From positions 186,001 through 250,000 of the forward strand of contig CABIZB010000003.1 of the NCBI GenBank assembly GCA_902363145.1: DNA of 64,000 nt. The letters run 5' to 3'. Both the position numbers and the translations under genes were made by a program. Each line of letters starts with the position of its first letter. Position 1 is the stretch's first letter. This document shows positions 41,068-50,323 of this stretch, piece by piece. The DNA comes from Oscillospiraceae bacterium (GTDB lineage: Bacteria > Bacillota > Clostridia > Oscillospirales > Ruminococcaceae). Below the pieces are notes generated by a model. The model was given only the letters and a program-made list of their open reading frames with translations. It had not been told where the DNA came from and did no database searches.

Positions 41068-41127
41068 TGTAACATTTTGCCCTGTAGGATTGTATATCAA
41101 GTGAAGGACATTTTTGGGGGTAAAAAA

Positions 41128-42792
41128 ATGAAATACAAAATATTATCATCACTTGCGGCAATATCTCTTGCACTTTTGCTCTGCTCCTGCGGAAATAACG
41201 ACGACGAGCCGAAAAACACGGAGCCGACAGACGCTATCACAACGGCAATATCATTCACGGAAGCTCCGGCAGATACAGCACAGACCTCAGATACGGCATC
41301 GGAATATGACGAGCTTTTAGCGGTTTCGGAAGAGCTTGACTCGCTGAAAACAAGCTACAACAAGCTTACCATCGGGCTTTATTTTGTCGGAAACAGGGAC
41401 GGCGACAACTACGACGGTACTCTTGCAATAAAGGTACAGCTGGGCAAATTAAAGCCATCTGTCTGCATAATTTATGATAACGAAAGCTTTACCATGTCTG
41501 CTCCCGAGGCAGACCCCAACGCCCAAAGCCTTTCGGAAAACGGTTTTCTGGTATTGAACCCGGATCAAATGCTTATTTTCCAAAGAGTGGTTGACGGAAA
41601 GACTTATCTGCGTCTCTTTGAGATAGAAAAGGACAAGGATATAATCCCCATAACCATTACACCCGATGAGGATTATTCAGATATTATCCTGAATGATAGT
41701 GAATTTATTTCGGAAAATTTTTCGTTCAGCACCAATCAATATAAAAATTTCAGTGACAATACCGTATATGGCGATGATCTTAATGACTATGCGCTTTGCT
41801 GCTATGACTATGGGGAAAGCAGATATATCGAATGGCTTGTTGACCTTTATTCGGACACCGCTCAGATAAGCGGCAGCCTTGATTATCACGCTGATAACGA
41901 TATCGCCGCTGCACTGGAAAAGGCTAAGAGCGCCCTTTATATGGCTCATGGCCATGAGATGGGCATTGACAATACATACGAAGAATATCTCACATATATC
42001 GGAAATGATGAAGAACAGGGAGAGGAATACTACAGAATATCTCCCGAGTTTGCAGGCAGCCGTGAAGAGCTTATTGCACGGCTCAGTGAACCATTAACGG
42101 AAACATGTGCAGCTATGGAAAGAATTACCGTGGAGCAACTGTTCGGCGGCGATCATCCTATTTTCAGGGAAGATGAATACGGGCTTATTTACGCAGCTGC
42201 CTACAGAGGTGTGCCGACCCGATATATGTATGATACGGTAAGAATACTGACTTCCGATGAAAGCACCGCCCACGCCGTAGCCCTCGGACATTCTATCGAC
42301 TACACAGCAATGAGTGATTTCTATTTTTCACGGGAAAACGGAGAATGGAAGCTCGACTATGGAAATTCTCAATCCGATGCTACTGTCGGCGGCTATTTTG
42401 GAAATCGCAGTCAATACGCCTTTGACGACCAACAGTTGCTTTATCTTGTCTCCTACCTTGACCCTTTCAAGATAAATGCAGGTGAGGAATTTACTTTTAA
42501 AATGTCTGCCATACACTCGGGCAGCGGCGTATCACTGGCTGAAACAAAGGACGGAGAGCTTATTTTTTGCCGCTTTATAAAGGCTGAGGACTTTGACATG
42601 AACGATATTGCAGAGCTTTATGCCGAAGATCCGCCATTGCAAAGAATCACTGCGGATACATACGAAATGAAATTCACATTTGATCTGCCGGAAAGCGGAA
42701 AATATATTTTCATTGCCAAATGCCGATATGTTTCCGATAACGGTGAAACGACGGATATTATATCGGGTCCGCAGACAGTTCATGTTCAATAA
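41128..42792 (+). CDS. Uncharacterised lipoprotein, 554 residues
   Basis: Exported lipoprotein: MKYKILSSLAAISLALLLCS with lipobox Cys (LLCSCGNN), then a Thr/Glu-rich linker. The body is acidic and has no domain I recognise; segments include GLYFVGNRDGDNYDGTLAIK (beta), EEYLTYIGNDEEQGEEYYRI and YLDPFKINAGEEFTFKMSA, with a C-terminal beta-sandwich-like part (AETKDGELIFC...FDLPESGKYIFIAKC). SD GGGGG lies 7 bases before the ATG. It begins 60 bases after mnmM and ends at a terminator; it may share the mnmM transcript. Confidence 0.75.
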   Translation: MKYKILSSLAAISLALLLCSCGNNDDEPKNTEPTDAITTAISFTEAPADTAQTSDTASEYDELLAVSEELDSLKTSYNKLTIGLYFVGNRDGDNYDGTLAIKVQLGKLKPSVCIIYDNESFTMSAPEADPNAQSLSENGFLVLNPDQMLIFQRVVDGKTYLRLFEIEKDKDIIPITITPDEDYSDIILNDSEFISENFSFSTNQYKNFSDNTVYGDDLNDYALCCYDYGESRYIEWLVDLYSDTAQISGSLDYHADNDIAAALEKAKSALYMAHGHEMGIDNTYEEYLTYIGNDEEQGEEYYRISPEFAGSREELIARLSEPLTETCAAMERITVEQLFGGDHPIFREDEYGLIYAAAYRGVPTRYMYDTVRILTSDESTAHAVALGHSIDYTAMSDFYFSRENGEWKLDYGNSQSDATVGGYFGNRSQYAFDDQQLLYLVSYLDPFKINAGEEFTFKMSAIHSGSGVSLAETKDGELIFCRFIKAEDFDMNDIAELYAEDPPLQRITADTYEMKFTFDLPESGKYIFIAKCRYVSDNGETTDIISGPQTVHVQ

Positions 42793-42799
42793 AGCTTCA

Positions 42800-42834
42800 G
42801 GCGCATCTGCCTTTTTGACAGATGCGCCGATTTT
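42800..42834 (+). terminator. Terminator after the 554-residue lipoprotein
   Basis: Perfect 10-bp stem GGCGCATCTG / CAGATGCGCC with a 9-base loop, then GATTTTA. Confidence 0.8.
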
Positions 42835-42881
42835 ATGGCAAAATGCGCTCATAAATTTTCTGTATATTATGTATTTCGCTG

Positions 42882-42910
42882 TTGAAAAAAAAGCATTCCT
42901 GTGGTATAAT
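42882..42910 (+). promoter_or_regulatory. Promoter of the MBOAT gene
   Basis: TTGAAA, 17-bp spacer, TATAAT with extended TGG before the -10. It lies inside the upstream in-frame extension, which excludes ATG codons before about 42917. Confidence 0.85.
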
Positions 42911-42943
42911 ACTTGTATCTATGTTATAAAGGATCGTGAGAGC

Positions 42944-44359
42944 TTGGTTTTTTCTGATATATTCTTCTTGTATGTGTTCCTGCCGCTGTTTCTGATATGC
43001 TACTTTGCCGCTCGGAACACTAAACTCAAAAACGCCGTGCTGATAGTTTTCTCCCTGTTTTTCTACGCATGGGGCGAGCCTGTGTGGGTGGGTCTGCTCA
43101 TATTCAGTTCGGTATTTGACTTTCTTAACGGTCGTTTTATTGACAAGCACAAGGACGAGAAGATCGCCGTGCTGGGCGTTATCGTGTCCTGTGCAGTAAA
43201 CCTGTCAATACTTGGTGTGTTCAAGTACAGCGGAATGATAGTTGACGGCATAAACACTCTGCTGTCGCTCAGCCTGCCTGTGCCTGATTTCCACCTGCCA
43301 ATAGGAATTTCTTTCTACACCTTCCAGTCCATAACCTACGTGGTCGATGTTTACCGCAAAAAGGCACGGGCGCAGAAAAATTACTTCGGATATCTGCTGT
43401 ATCTCTCCATGTTCTTCCAGCTGGTGGCAGGCCCTATCGTGCGCTACAACACCGTTGCCCGTGAGATAGAGAACCGTTCGGTAAAGATACACGAATTCAG
43501 CGACGGTATCACCCGACTTATCTTCGGTCTGGGCAAAAAGGTACTTATCGCAAACTCCATGGGTCAGCTGGCAACGCAGTTTCTGACCTTTGATACCGCT
43601 CCCACCTCAGTTCTTGCGGCATGGTCAGGCGTTATCCTTTATTCTCTCCAGATATATTACGACTTTTCGGGCTATTCCGATATGGCTATCGGTCTGGGAC
43701 TTATGTGCGGCTTCCACTTTCCCGAAAACTTTGAGCACCCCTATATATCAGCTTCCGCAACCGAGTTCTGGCGCAGATGGCACATCTCGCTGGGAACATT
43801 CTTCCGTGACTATATGTATATCCCCCTGGGCGGCAACAGGAAGCATCAGCTGCTGAACATCGCCATCGTATGGTTCTGCACGGGTCTGTGGCACGGCGCC
43901 AGCTGGAACTTTATCATGTGGGGCCTTTACTTCGGCGTTCTGCTGGTCATCGAAAAGACATTCCTGCTGAAAGTCCTTGAAAAAGCGCCTAAGATCATCG
44001 GTCACATTTACCTGCTCATTGCGGTGATATTCGGCTGGATGATATTCTATTTCACCGATACCTCAAAAATGGGAGCCTGCTTCGGCGCAATGTTCGGCAA
44101 AAACGGACTTGCCGCCACCGATCTGCTCACAGAATCACAGCTCAAAGGCAGCCTGTGGCTCATTATTGCGGCTATCATCATCTGTATGCCTGTTTACAAG
44201 GGCATTTCCGCTTTCGGCGAGAAGCTGGCAAAGAAATCTGCCGCAAGCTTTACTCTGGTAAGCGCAGTAAAGATACTTTTCCTGGCATTTATTCTTTTCG
44301 CTTCCACCGTTTCACTTGTGGGCGATACCTACAATCCTTTCCTTTACTTCCGATTCTGA
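42944..44359 (+). CDS. MBOAT family O-acyltransferase (AlgI-like)
   Basis: A 471-residue polytopic acyltransferase that transfers acyl groups across the membrane to extracellular polymers. The family core is visible: ISFYTFQSITYVVDVYRKK, FQLVAGPIVRYN, IYYDFSGYSDMAIGLGLM, FWRRWHISLGTFFRDYMYIP and the catalytic His in TGLWHGASWNFIMWG. The start is TTG at 42944 (MVFSDIFFLYVFLPLFL), with AAGGA 10 bases upstream, because the promoter at 42882 lies within the longer open frame. AlgI/DltB systems usually need an SGNH partner; none is adjacent, as the next gene is uvrB. Confidence 0.9.
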   Translation: MVFSDIFFLYVFLPLFLICYFAARNTKLKNAVLIVFSLFFYAWGEPVWVGLLIFSSVFDFLNGRFIDKHKDEKIAVLGVIVSCAVNLSILGVFKYSGMIVDGINTLLSLSLPVPDFHLPIGISFYTFQSITYVVDVYRKKARAQKNYFGYLLYLSMFFQLVAGPIVRYNTVAREIENRSVKIHEFSDGITRLIFGLGKKVLIANSMGQLATQFLTFDTAPTSVLAAWSGVILYSLQIYYDFSGYSDMAIGLGLMCGFHFPENFEHPYISASATEFWRRWHISLGTFFRDYMYIPLGGNRKHQLLNIAIVWFCTGLWHGASWNFIMWGLYFGVLLVIEKTFLLKVLEKAPKIIGHIYLLIAVIFGWMIFYFTDTSKMGACFGAMFGKNGLAATDLLTESQLKGSLWLIIAAIIICMPVYKGISAFGEKLAKKSAASFTLVSAVKILFLAFILFASTVSLVGDTYNPFLYFRF

Positions 44360-44435
44360 TATCTGTCGGACTATCAACAAACATTTTTCATGGGCGTGCA
44401 ATGCACGCCTGTGGTTTATCTGAAAGGCAGTCATT

Positions 44436-46397
44436 ATGGATAAATTTGAACTTGTTTCTCCCTATAAGCCCTCGGGCGACCAGCCCCAGGCTATCGACAA
44501 GCTTGTGGAGGGCATAAAAAAAGGCTACCGTGACCAGACTCTGCTTGGCGTAACAGGCTCGGGCAAGACCTTTACCATGGCGAACATCATTGCACGAATG
44601 AACCGTCCCACCCTTATCCTTGCTCACAACAAGATACTTGCGGCTCAGCTCTGCTCCGAGTTCAAGGAGTTCTTCCCCCACAATGCCGTGGAGTATTTCG
44701 TTTCATATTACGACTATTATCAGCCTGAGGCATATATCCCCTCCACCGATGCTTACATCGAAAAGGACAGCGCCATAAACGACGAAATAGACAAGCTCCG
44801 CCACAGCGCCACACTTGCGCTGGCTGAAAGGCGTGATGTGATAATCGTGGCTTCCGTTTCCTGCATATATTCCCTTGGTGCGCCCGAGGAATACCGAAAC
44901 AACGTTATCTCGCTGAGAAAGGGCATGGAAATGTCCCGTGAGGAGCTTCTGGGTCGGCTGGTATCCATTCAGTATGAGCGCAACGACGTGAACTTTGTGC
45001 GAAACAAGTTCAGAGTGCGTGGAGACGTGGTGGAAATATTCCCCGCAGGCTCTTCGGAAAACGCTATACGTGTGGAATTTTTCGGCGATGAGATAGACAG
45101 AATATCGGAAATTCAGGTGGTAACGGGAAATATCATCTCCACCCTTGCCCACACAGCCATATACCCTGCCTCCCACTATGTTGTGTCAAAGGCACATCTG
45201 CACGAGGCTGTGCAGGAGATACAGAAAGAGCTTGATGAACGTGTAAAATGGTTTGAGGAGCAGGGCAAGCTTGTGGAGGCTCAGCGCATAAAGCAGCGCA
45301 CCCTGTACGACATTGAGATGCTTGAAGAGATAGGCTTCTGCAAGGGAATAGAAAACTACTCCCGCATACTTGCGGGCAGAGCGCCGGGAAGCGTTCCCTA
45401 CACCCTGCTTGACCACTTTCCCAAGGACTACCTGCTGTTCGTTGACGAGAGCCATGTTTCCCTGCCGCAGGTAAGGGGCATGAGCGCAGGCGACAGGGGC
45501 AGAAAGAGCGTGCTTGTGGATTACGGCTTCCGTCTGCCCTCGGCATTCGATAACCGTCCCCTTAATTTTGACGAGTTTGACTCAAAGATAAATCAGGCAA
45601 TATACGTTTCCGCCACTCCCGGACCTATCGAGCGTGAAAAATCCGCCCAGATAGTGGAGCAGGTAATACGTCCCACAGGTCTTGTTGACCCCGAGATAAT
45701 CGTCAAGCCCGTTGCGGGTCAGATAGAAGACCTGCTCAGCGAAATAAACATCAGGGCGGAAAAGAACGAGCGTGTACTTGTCACCACCCTTACAAAGAAA
45801 ATGGCGGAGGATCTTACCACATATCTCCAGGGCATGGGCGTAAGGGTCAAGTACCTCCACCACGATATCGACACCATTGAAAGAATGGAGATAATCCGTG
45901 ACCTGCGTCTGGGCGAGTTTGATGTGCTTGTTGGCATCAACCTGCTGCGTGAGGGCCTTGATATCCCCGAGGTCTCCCTTGTGGCGATACTTGATGCGGA
46001 CAAGGAGGGCTTCCTGCGCTCCGAGTCCTCGCTTATACAGACCATCGGCCGTGCCGCACGTAATGCGGAGGGCAAGGTAATAATGTACGCCGACAGCATT
46101 ACAGGCTCCATGGAGCGTGCCATTACCGAGACAAACCGCCGCCGTGAGCTTCAGCTGGCGTACAACAAGGAGCACGGCATAGTACCCAAAACTATCATAA
46201 AGGATATCAGAGATGTTATCGAGATATCCTCCAAGGCGGAGGTCGATGACAAGGCCGCCAAGAAGAAGATGAGCAAAAAGGAAAAGGACGAGCTTATCGC
46301 AAAGCTCACCGCCCAGATGAAGGAAGCCGCAAAGCTTCTTGAATTTGAGCACGCCGCATATCTGCGTGATAAGATAAACGAACTGAAAGGTCAATGA
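44436..46397 (+). CDS. uvrB: Excinuclease ABC subunit B
   Basis: A 653-residue nucleotide-excision-repair helicase that loads with UvrA and recruits Uvr[17 protein letters not shown], Walker [14 protein letters not shown], the beta-hairpin region [19 protein letters not shown], motif DESHVSLPQ and [19 protein letters not shown] are diagnostic. The C-terminal UVR motif is [27 protein letters not shown] precedes the ATG. It lies first in a tight run with GH25, GH27 and MATE genes (1, 4 and 13 bases apart); uvrA is not in the window. Confidence 0.98.
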   Translation: MDKFELVSPYKPSGDQPQAIDKLVEGIKKGYRDQTLLGVTGSGKTFTMANIIARMNRPTLILAHNKILAAQLCSEFKEFFPHNAVEYFVSYYDYYQPEAYIPSTDAYIEKDSAINDEIDKLRHSATLALAERRDVIIVASVSCIYSLGAPEEYRNNVISLRKGMEMSREELLGRLVSIQYERNDVNFVRNKFRVRGDVVEIFPAGSSENAIRVEFFGDEIDRISEIQVVTGNIISTLAHTAIYPASHYVVSKAHLHEAVQEIQKELDERVKWFEEQGKLVEAQRIKQRTLYDIEMLEEIGFCKGIENYSRILAGRAPGSVPYTLLDHFPKDYLLFVDESHVSLPQVRGMSAGDRGRKSVLVDYGFRLPSAFDNRPLNFDEFDSKINQAIYVSATPGPIEREKSAQIVEQVIRPTGLVDPEIIVKPVAGQIEDLLSEINIRAEKNERVLVTTLTKKMAEDLTTYLQGMGVRVKYLHHDIDTIERMEIIRDLRLGEFDVLVGINLLREGLDIPEVSLVAILDADKEGFLRSESSLIQTIGRAARNAEGKVIMYADSITGSMERAITETNRRRELQLAYNKEHGIVPKTIIKDIRDVIEISSKAEVDDKAAKKKMSKKEKDELIAKLTAQMKEAAKLLEFEHAAYLRDKINELKGQ

Positions 46398-46398
46398 T

Positions 46399-47382
46399 AT
46401 GGAAGAATTAAAGGATATCCCCCGACAGCAGGGCGGGCAGTACGGCGCACGGTACAAAAAGCGCCGCAGAAGGCCTGATATAAAGGCAATAGCCATATTT
46501 ATCCTGCTGATAACAGTTGTGATCCTTGCCGCCAATGTGATACGCCTGTCAAATGCGCTGAAGGACGATGAGCAGTACATTTCCGCCCAGTCTTCACGGG
46601 TGTTTGAGTATTACGGCGAAAAGGACGTTATCAAGCTTGATGACCCCACCTACGGCGACACATGGCTTGCCGCCCTTACCGATGTGCCCCGCCACACGCT
46701 GGATTATGACAAGGTGGAGACAGAAAACGGCTATAAGCACTACTACGAAAACGGCGAGCGCCTGAACACCACAGGCATCGACGTTTCCTATCATCAGGGG
46801 GACATCGACTGGGAAGCCGTCAAGGCGGACGGCGTGGATTTTGCCATGATAAGGCTGGGCTACCGTGGCTATGAATCGGGTCAGCTGAATCTTGACGAGC
46901 GCTTCCACGAATATGCGCAGGGCGCTGTTGACGCAGGGCTTGAAATAGGCGTTTACTTCTATTCCCAAGCAATAAACGCCTCAGAAGCGGAGGAGGAAGC
47001 AAGGTTTGTACTGAACGAGCTTTCCGACTGCAAGATTACATATCCCGTGGTTTTTGACTGGGAGATAGTGGGCGATGACACAGCACGCACAAATTCGGTT
47101 TCGTCAGAAGAGCTGAACGAATGTGCATCGGTGTTCTGCAACACCATTGCCCGTGGAGGATATATCCCCATGATATACAGCGTCAAGCGAATGGCACTGC
47201 TCAAATATGACCTGAGCCGCCTTGCAGGCTTTGACTTCTGGCTGGCAGAATACCGTGACGAGCCTGAATTTCCCTATGAATTTGCCATGTGGCAGTATGC
47301 CTCCGACGGAAAGGTAAACGGTATCGAGGGCGAGGTTGACCTGAACATGAGCTTTGTTGATTACTCAAAGGTAAGGAGATAA
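46399..47382 (+). CDS. GH25 lysozyme with N-terminal membrane anchor
   Basis: A 327-residue muramidase-family protein. A basic cytoplasmic N-terminus (KKRRRRPDIK) and one membrane helix (AIAIFILLITVVILAANVI) place the catalytic domain outside. GH25 motifs: GIDVSYHQGDIDWEAVKADG with catalytic Asp, FAMIRLGYRG, GVYFYSQAINASEAEEEA, and YPVVFDWEIVG with the DxE pair, then FAMWQYASDGKVNGI and VDLNMSF. The ATG begins one base after the uvrB stop. It should cleave peptidoglycan glycan strands during wall turnover. Confidence 0.93.
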   Translation: MEELKDIPRQQGGQYGARYKKRRRRPDIKAIAIFILLITVVILAANVIRLSNALKDDEQYISAQSSRVFEYYGEKDVIKLDDPTYGDTWLAALTDVPRHTLDYDKVETENGYKHYYENGERLNTTGIDVSYHQGDIDWEAVKADGVDFAMIRLGYRGYESGQLNLDERFHEYAQGAVDAGLEIGVYFYSQAINASEAEEEARFVLNELSDCKITYPVVFDWEIVGDDTARTNSVSSEELNECASVFCNTIARGGYIPMIYSVKRMALLKYDLSRLAGFDFWLAEYRDEPEFPYEFAMWQYASDGKVNGIEGEVDLNMSFVDYSKVRR

Positions 47383-47386
47383 TTTT

Positions 47387-48646
47387 ATGAAAACAATGAC
47401 CGCTCCCATGGGCTGGAACAGCTGGGACTGCTACGGCGCTGCCGTTACCGAGGATATAGTAAGAAAGAACGCCGATTTTATGGCAAAGCACCTGAAAAAA
47501 TACGGCTGGGAATACATTACCGTGGATATCCAGTGGTACGAACCTAATGTAAAGACCCACGAATACACTCCCTTTGCAAAGCTCTGCATTGACGAATATT
47601 CCAGGGTGATACCTGCCGAGAACCGCTTCCCATCTTCCGCAGGGGGAAAGGGCTTTGCACCTCTGGCAGAATATGTTCACTCGCTGGGACTTAAATTCGG
47701 CATACATATTATGAGGGGCATTCCCCGTCAGGCGGTATATGAACGCACCAAAATAAAGGGCACGGACAAAACTGCCGCCGATGTTGCCAAGACCGACAGC
47801 ATCTGCGCATGGAACACGGATATGTACGGCGTTGACCCTGCAAAGCCCGGCGCAAAGGAATATTACGACAGCATTTTTGAGCTTTATGCTTCATGGGGCG
47901 TTGACTTTGTAAAGTGCGACGACATTGCAAGAGAGCTTCCTAAGGAGGAAAGCGAGCTTATTATGCTGAGCGATTCCCTGAAAAACTGCGGGCGTGATAT
48001 GGTGCTCAGCCTTTCCCCCGGGCCTGCTCTCCTTGAAAAAGCCGAGCTTTACAAGCAGGTGTCCAATATGTGGCGCATTACCGACGATTTCTGGGATAAC
48101 TGGCAGCTGCTTTACAATATGTTCGAGCGCTGCGAAAAGTGGGCGCCCCACAACGGCGCAGGTCACTGGGCAGACGCCGATATGCTCCCCATAGGATACA
48201 TAAAGCAGGATTACTCCCCCGACATCACCACCCGGTTCACTAAGGACGAGCAGGTAACAATGCTCACCCTGTGGAGCATCTTCCGCTCCCCTCTTATCAT
48301 AGGCGGAGAAATGACCAAATTCGATGATTTCACCATGAGCCTGCTGACAAACGAGGGTATCCTTAAAATGCACCGAAACGCCCGCCACTCACATCAGGTA
48401 TGGCGCAGAAAAATGAACGGCAGCGAGATAGTCCTCTGGACTGCGGCTGACGCAGAGGGCGGTCAGTATGCGGCGCTTTTCAACATAGGCGAGAATGCGG
48501 CAGACATATCAGTCCCCCTTACGGAGCTTGAGATATATGAGGCAAAGTACATTACCGAGCTTTGGAGCAATGAAGCTTTCCATGCCGATAACATCAGCGC
48601 CGACCTTGCGCCCCATTCGGCAAAGGCATATTACCTGAGCCGCTGA
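47387..48646 (+). CDS. GH27 family alpha-galactosidase
   Basis: A 419-residue glycoside hydrolase. APMGWNSWDCYGAAVTEDIV and YITVDIQWYEP form the family 27 N-terminus. The nucleophile Asp is in VDFVKCDDIAREL and the acid/base Asp in WRITDDFWDNWQLL. The C-terminal ~80 residues are a beta domain (IVLWTAADAEGGQYAALFNI). There is no signal peptide, so it is probably cytoplasmic and acts on imported oligosaccharides. SD AAGGAGATAA lies just before the ATG, four bases after the lysozyme stop. Alpha-N-acetylgalactosaminidase or isomaltodextranase activity is possible within the family. Confidence 0.9.
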   Translation: MKTMTAPMGWNSWDCYGAAVTEDIVRKNADFMAKHLKKYGWEYITVDIQWYEPNVKTHEYTPFAKLCIDEYSRVIPAENRFPSSAGGKGFAPLAEYVHSLGLKFGIHIMRGIPRQAVYERTKIKGTDKTAADVAKTDSICAWNTDMYGVDPAKPGAKEYYDSIFELYASWGVDFVKCDDIARELPKEESELIMLSDSLKNCGRDMVLSLSPGPALLEKAELYKQVSNMWRITDDFWDNWQLLYNMFERCEKWAPHNGAGHWADADMLPIGYIKQDYSPDITTRFTKDEQVTMLTLWSIFRSPLIIGGEMTKFDDFTMSLLTNEGILKMHRNARHSHQVWRRKMNGSEIVLWTAADAEGGQYAALFNIGENAADISVPLTELEIYEAKYITELWSNEAFHADNISADLAPHSAKAYYLSR

Positions 48647-48659
48647 AAGAAGTGTTATT

Positions 48660-50012
48660 ATGACTAAAAGCATGACCGAGGGCAATCCCTTGAAGCTTAT
48701 TTTCAGCTTTGCCCTACCACTGCTGCTGGGAAATCTTCTGCAGCAGACTTATAACATAATAGATTCAGCCATTGTGGGCAGAGTGCTGGGAGCAAACGCC
48801 CTTGCCGCCGTGGGAGCGTCATCGAGCGTGCAGTTTCTTGTGCTGGGCTTCTGCACGGGAATATGCTGCGGCTTCGGAATACCGCTGGCAAAATATTTCG
48901 GTGCGGGCGACAGGGACAAAATGCGCTGCTGCATATTCAATTCCGCACTGCTTACCGCAGGAGCGGCGGTCATCATAACCACCGTCTGCGCTGTTTTCTG
49001 CACAGCCATACTCCATATGCTCTCCACTCCCGACAATATCTTCGGGGACGCATATTCCTATCTGCTGATAATATTTCTGGGCATACCCTTTACACTGCTG
49101 TACAATCTCCTTGCCTGCATACTCAGAGCTGTGGGAGACAGCAGAACGCCTTTTATATTCCTGGGAATATCCTCAGTGCTGAATATCTTCCTTGACCTTT
49201 TATTTATAGTAGTGTTCCGAATGGGCTGCGCAGGTGCGGCGGCAGCTACCGTAACCGCTCAGGCAGTAAGCGGGGTGCTCTGCTTCATCTACATAAAAAA
49301 GCATTTCCCCGAGCTTGCCCTTTCCCCTCAGGACAGGCAGGCAAACGGAAAAATGATATGGCAGCTCATTACAATGGGCGTGCCTATGGGTCTGCAATAC
49401 TCCATAACCGCCATTGGCAGCATGGTGATGCAGTCCGCAAACAACAGTCTGGGCAGCGTATATATCTCAGGATTTACCGCAGGAATGAGGATAAAGCAGT
49501 TTGCCATGTGTCCCTTTGACGCCATTGCAACGGCAGTGTCCGTATTCTGCGGACAGAACCTTGGCGCAGGCAAGCCTGAACGCATAAAAAAGGGCATTTT
49601 TCAGGGAGTGGCTTCCGCTGTTGCCTACGGAATTGTGTCTGGACTGGTGCTTATTTTTCTGGGCAGAACGCTGTCGCTCATATTCATTGACCCCTCCGAA
49701 ACGGAGATACTTGACGCAGCGGCAAAATATCTGCGCTGTCTTGGCTTCTTCTACTGGTGCCTCGGCTCCCTGTGCGTTGTAAGAATGAGCATTCAGGGAC
49801 TTGGCTTCTCGGGCAGAGCCATAATCTCGGGCATTATAGAAATGGCGGCAAGGATCATCGTAAGCATGGGCTTTGTAGGCACATTCGGCTACACTGCCAT
49901 ATGCTTTGCCGACCAGACCGCTTGGGTGACAGCTTTCCTGTACGTGCTTCCCATGTGCATTCACTGCATACACAAGGTATCAAAGAGCATTGAAACGCCC
50001 GTTAATATCTGA
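48660..50012 (+). CDS. MATE family efflux transporter (first copy)
   Basis: A 450-residue, twelve-helix MATE-family transporter. The N-terminus MTEGNPLKLIFSFALPLLLG, NLLQQTYNIIDSAIVGRVLG and LAAVGASSSVQFLVLGFCTG are typical of the DinF/NorM-like subfamily in Clostridia; CILRAVGDSRTPFIFLGIS is the second conserved block. It is the last gene of the uvrB-GH25-GH27-MATE run, 13 bases after GH27. The substrate is unknown (drugs, organic cations or a metabolite). Confidence 0.92.
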   Translation: MTKSMTEGNPLKLIFSFALPLLLGNLLQQTYNIIDSAIVGRVLGANALAAVGASSSVQFLVLGFCTGICCGFGIPLAKYFGAGDRDKMRCCIFNSALLTAGAAVIITTVCAVFCTAILHMLSTPDNIFGDAYSYLLIIFLGIPFTLLYNLLACILRAVGDSRTPFIFLGISSVLNIFLDLLFIVVFRMGCAGAAAATVTAQAVSGVLCFIYIKKHFPELALSPQDRQANGKMIWQLITMGVPMGLQYSITAIGSMVMQSANNSLGSVYISGFTAGMRIKQFAMCPFDAIATAVSVFCGQNLGAGKPERIKKGIFQGVASAVAYGIVSGLVLIFLGRTLSLIFIDPSETEILDAAAKYLRCLGFFYWCLGSLCVVRMSIQGLGFSGRAIISGIIEMAARIIVSMGFVGTFGYTAICFADQTAWVTAFLYVLPMCIHCIHKVSKSIETPVNI

Positions 50013-50038
50013 TACATTTGTATATAACATTTTATTTG

Positions 50039-50067
50039 TTGACATAATATATACATTAGTATATAAT
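50039..50067 (+). promoter_or_regulatory. Promoter of the second MATE gene and its leader
   Basis: TTGACA, 17-bp spacer, TATAAT. Transcript would start near 50074. Confidence 0.9.
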
Positions 50068-50079
50068 TTGCTTATTATG

Positions 50080-50175
50080 TTCATCGGAGGACTTAAAGCC
50101 GCAGCTTTAACGGTCGGAAAAGATGTCGAGTGCGCTCGGTCACGGTACAAAAAAGTACCTGATCGGGCGCTTTTT
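50080..50175 (+). ncRNA. Structured leader with intrinsic terminator upstream of the second MATE gene
   Basis: After the promoter comes a perfect 7-bp hairpin TTAAAGC-CGCA-GCTTTAA (50093-50110), a linker, and a long imperfect hairpin at 50132-50170 (GCGC...GGTAC / GTACC...GCGC, AAAAAA loop) followed by TTTTT. The 5' ATCGG (50083) can pair with CCTGAT in the 3' arm of that hairpin, which would compete with the terminator. The layout is that of a riboswitch or attenuator, but I cannot match it to a named class. Confidence 0.55.
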
Positions 50176-50199
50176 GTATTTACAGGATTTTATATTTTA

Positions 50200-50299
50200 T
50201 ACTAATCACCAATAAAACTATAGACAAAAAATCATCGCATAATCCATATACGCAAGATTATGCTCAATTTTTTGTATAGTTTTTAATTGGTGCTTAGTA
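50200..50299. mobile_element. 100-bp foldback element, copy 3, in the second MATE 5' region
   Basis: Identical to copy 1 at all 100 positions, with TTA on both sides (50197-50199 and 50300-50302). It lies between the leader terminator and the MATE SD, so the transcript would contain its ~45-bp hairpin 24 bases before the start codon. Confidence 0.92.
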
Positions 50300-50323
50300 T
50301 TAAAACATGAAAGGAAGATCAGC

